Source: an uncultured beta proteobacterium (GTDB lineage: Bacteria; Pseudomonadota; Gammaproteobacteria; Burkholderiales; SG8-41). Taken from it: a DNA stretch of 64,000 bases. Positions within the stretch are counted from its first letter, which is position 1; every line of letters starts with the position of its first letter. The notes beneath the pieces are model-generated. The model searched no databases and was not told where the DNA came from. It worked only from the letters and a program-made list of their open reading frames with translations. The stretch spans positions 1 to 64,000 of the forward strand of contig CAISYC010000056.1 of the NCBI GenBank assembly GCA_903889565.1, in the 5' to 3' direction. The position numbers were made by a program, and so were the translations under genes. Below are positions 63,316 to 64,000 of this stretch, piece by piece.

Positions 63316-64000
63316 TGTTCGGCGCGCAGCCCCGCGGTCTTGACCAGCGCGGCGATGCGCGCGACATCGTCGCGCAGCAGCTTGCCGAATTCGGCCGGCG
63401 TGCCGCCAACCGCTTCGCCGCCCTGTGAAACGATTGTTTGCCTGACATCGGCGGCTTGCAGAACCGAGCTGATTTCGCGGTTCAGCCGCGCGATCACCGG
63501 CTGCGGCGTTTTCGCGGGCGCCAGAAAACCGTACCAGATGCTTGCCTCGTAACCGGGCAGGCCGGCTTCGGCGATGGTCGGCAGTTCCGGCGCGACCGCC
63601 GAGCGCTTCACGCTGGTAATTCCGAGCGCGCGCAGGCGTCCGCCGCGCACATGCGGCAGCCCCGTGAACAGATTCGGCGTCGAGACCTGGATTTCGTTGG
63701 AAAGATTGGCAGTGACCACCAGCGAAATGCCCTTGTAGACGATGTGCGTGATCTTGATCTTCGCCATGTAGTTCAGGAGTTCGACTGCGAGATAGGGCGG
63801 GCCGCCGGCGCCGGTCGAGCCGTAATTGAGTTTGCCCGGATTGGCTCTGGCGTAATTGATGAATTCCTGCAGGTTGTTTGCCGGCAGCGACGGATGGATG
63901 GTCACCACCAGCGGCGAGATCACCGCCAGCGTCACCGGCGCGAAGTCGTTGAGCGTGTCGTAGGGCAGCTTGTCCATGAAGGCCGGATTGGCGACATGGT
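63312..64000 (-). CDS. Bug-family solute-binding protein, 5' end outside the window
   Basis: About 229 C-terminal residues are visible, from HVANPAFMDKLPYDTLNDF to LVKTAGLRAEQ. The signal peptide and first lobe lie beyond base 64000. Family blocks seen: KLNYGSTGAGGPPYLAVELL, ITHIVYKGISLVVTANLSNE (HIVYKG, and NLSNE in place of the DLxGG) and GLPGYEASIWYGFLAPAKTP. It heads the visible operon with the second Bug, NicC-like and C15-like genes. Confidence 0.88.
   Translation of the reverse strand, partial: HVANPAFMDKLPYDTLNDFAPVTLAVISPLVVTIHPSLPANNLQEFINYARANPGKLNYGSTGAGGPPYLAVELLNYMAKIKITHIVYKGISLVVTANLSNEIQVSTPNLFTGLPHVRGGRLRALGITSVKRSAVAPELPTIAEAGLPGYEASIWYGFLAPAKTPQPVIARLNREISSVLQAADVRQTIVSQGGEAVGGTPAEFGKLLRDDVARIAALVKTAGLRAEQ

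Noticed and set aside
1-64000. CRISPR arrays, tRNA/rRNA genes, prophage or integrative-element ends
   Set aside because: No regularly spaced repeats, cloverleaf-like sequences, integrase, phage structural genes or att-like direct repeats were seen.

Overview
The window looks like chromosomal DNA of a high-GC betaproteobacterium of the Burkholderiales type. The reasons are the many Bug/TctC-type periplasmic solute-binding proteins, the tandem ('dimeric') UvrA, EttA and Hsp15, and the high GC with frequent GTG and TTG starts. I see no rRNA, tRNA, CRISPR array, prophage or plasmid replication gene. The organism cannot be named more closely from this sequence.

Layout. 0.2-9 kb: a TauD-family dioxygenase, a Bug protein and Hsp15 on plus; then on minus a divergent TctC protein, a UGSC-family selenoprotein read through an in-frame UGA, and an LTXXQ-like periplasmic protein; then three Bug genes on plus, two of them tandem paralogues. 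9-16 kb: a nitronate monooxygenase-like protein, a small cytochrome c, three Bug proteins and a CocE-type hydrolase. 15.9-22.4 kb: an outer-membrane channel/adaptor/RND-pump efflux operon with a zinc-ribbon membrane protein downstream and a secreted four-Cys protein divergent to it. 22.4-28.7 kb: a catabolic set (Bug protein, zinc alcohol dehydrogenase, 3-hydroxyisobutyrate dehydrogenase-like protein, LigI-like amidohydrolase) next to a large exported hydrolase. 28.8-35.4 kb: two small envelope proteins and a 1954-residue UvrA carrying an in-frame repeat insertion. 35.4-37.8 kb: bacteriohemerythrin, an EamA transporter, several REP-like repeats and a decayed REP-associated transposase between perfect inverted REPs. 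37.8-43.7 kb: a second large hydrolase, EttA, a ParE/RHH toxin-antitoxin pair, an FKBP isomerase and a zinc-ribbon protein. 43.7-46.1 kb: amidase and Bug protein. 46.1-48.8 kb: an ECF sigma/anti-sigma pair divergent from a Tat-exported metallophosphoesterase and a cupredoxin, with matching ECF-type promoters facing both ways. 48.8-56.5 kb: a DUF748/AsmA-like protein, an EamA transporter, an SDR, a GMC oxidoreductase and a ChaA-like antiporter. 56.6-64 kb: a lipoprotein, a ketopantoate reductase-like protein, Bug plus cupin, and a tightly packed operon of two Bug proteins, a NicC-like monooxygenase and a pyroglutamyl-peptidase-like protein that runs off the right end.

Two themes stand out. The first is scavenging of organic acids or aromatics: thirteen Bug/TctC binding proteins sit beside catabolic enzymes, and no TctA or TctB membrane subunit is present. 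The second is metal and redox handling: RND efflux, a selenoprotein, a cupredoxin and hemerythrin. The two most notable items are the UGA-containing selenoprotein gene with a clear bSECIS-like hairpin (3187-4926) and the divergent ECF module (46087-48821).
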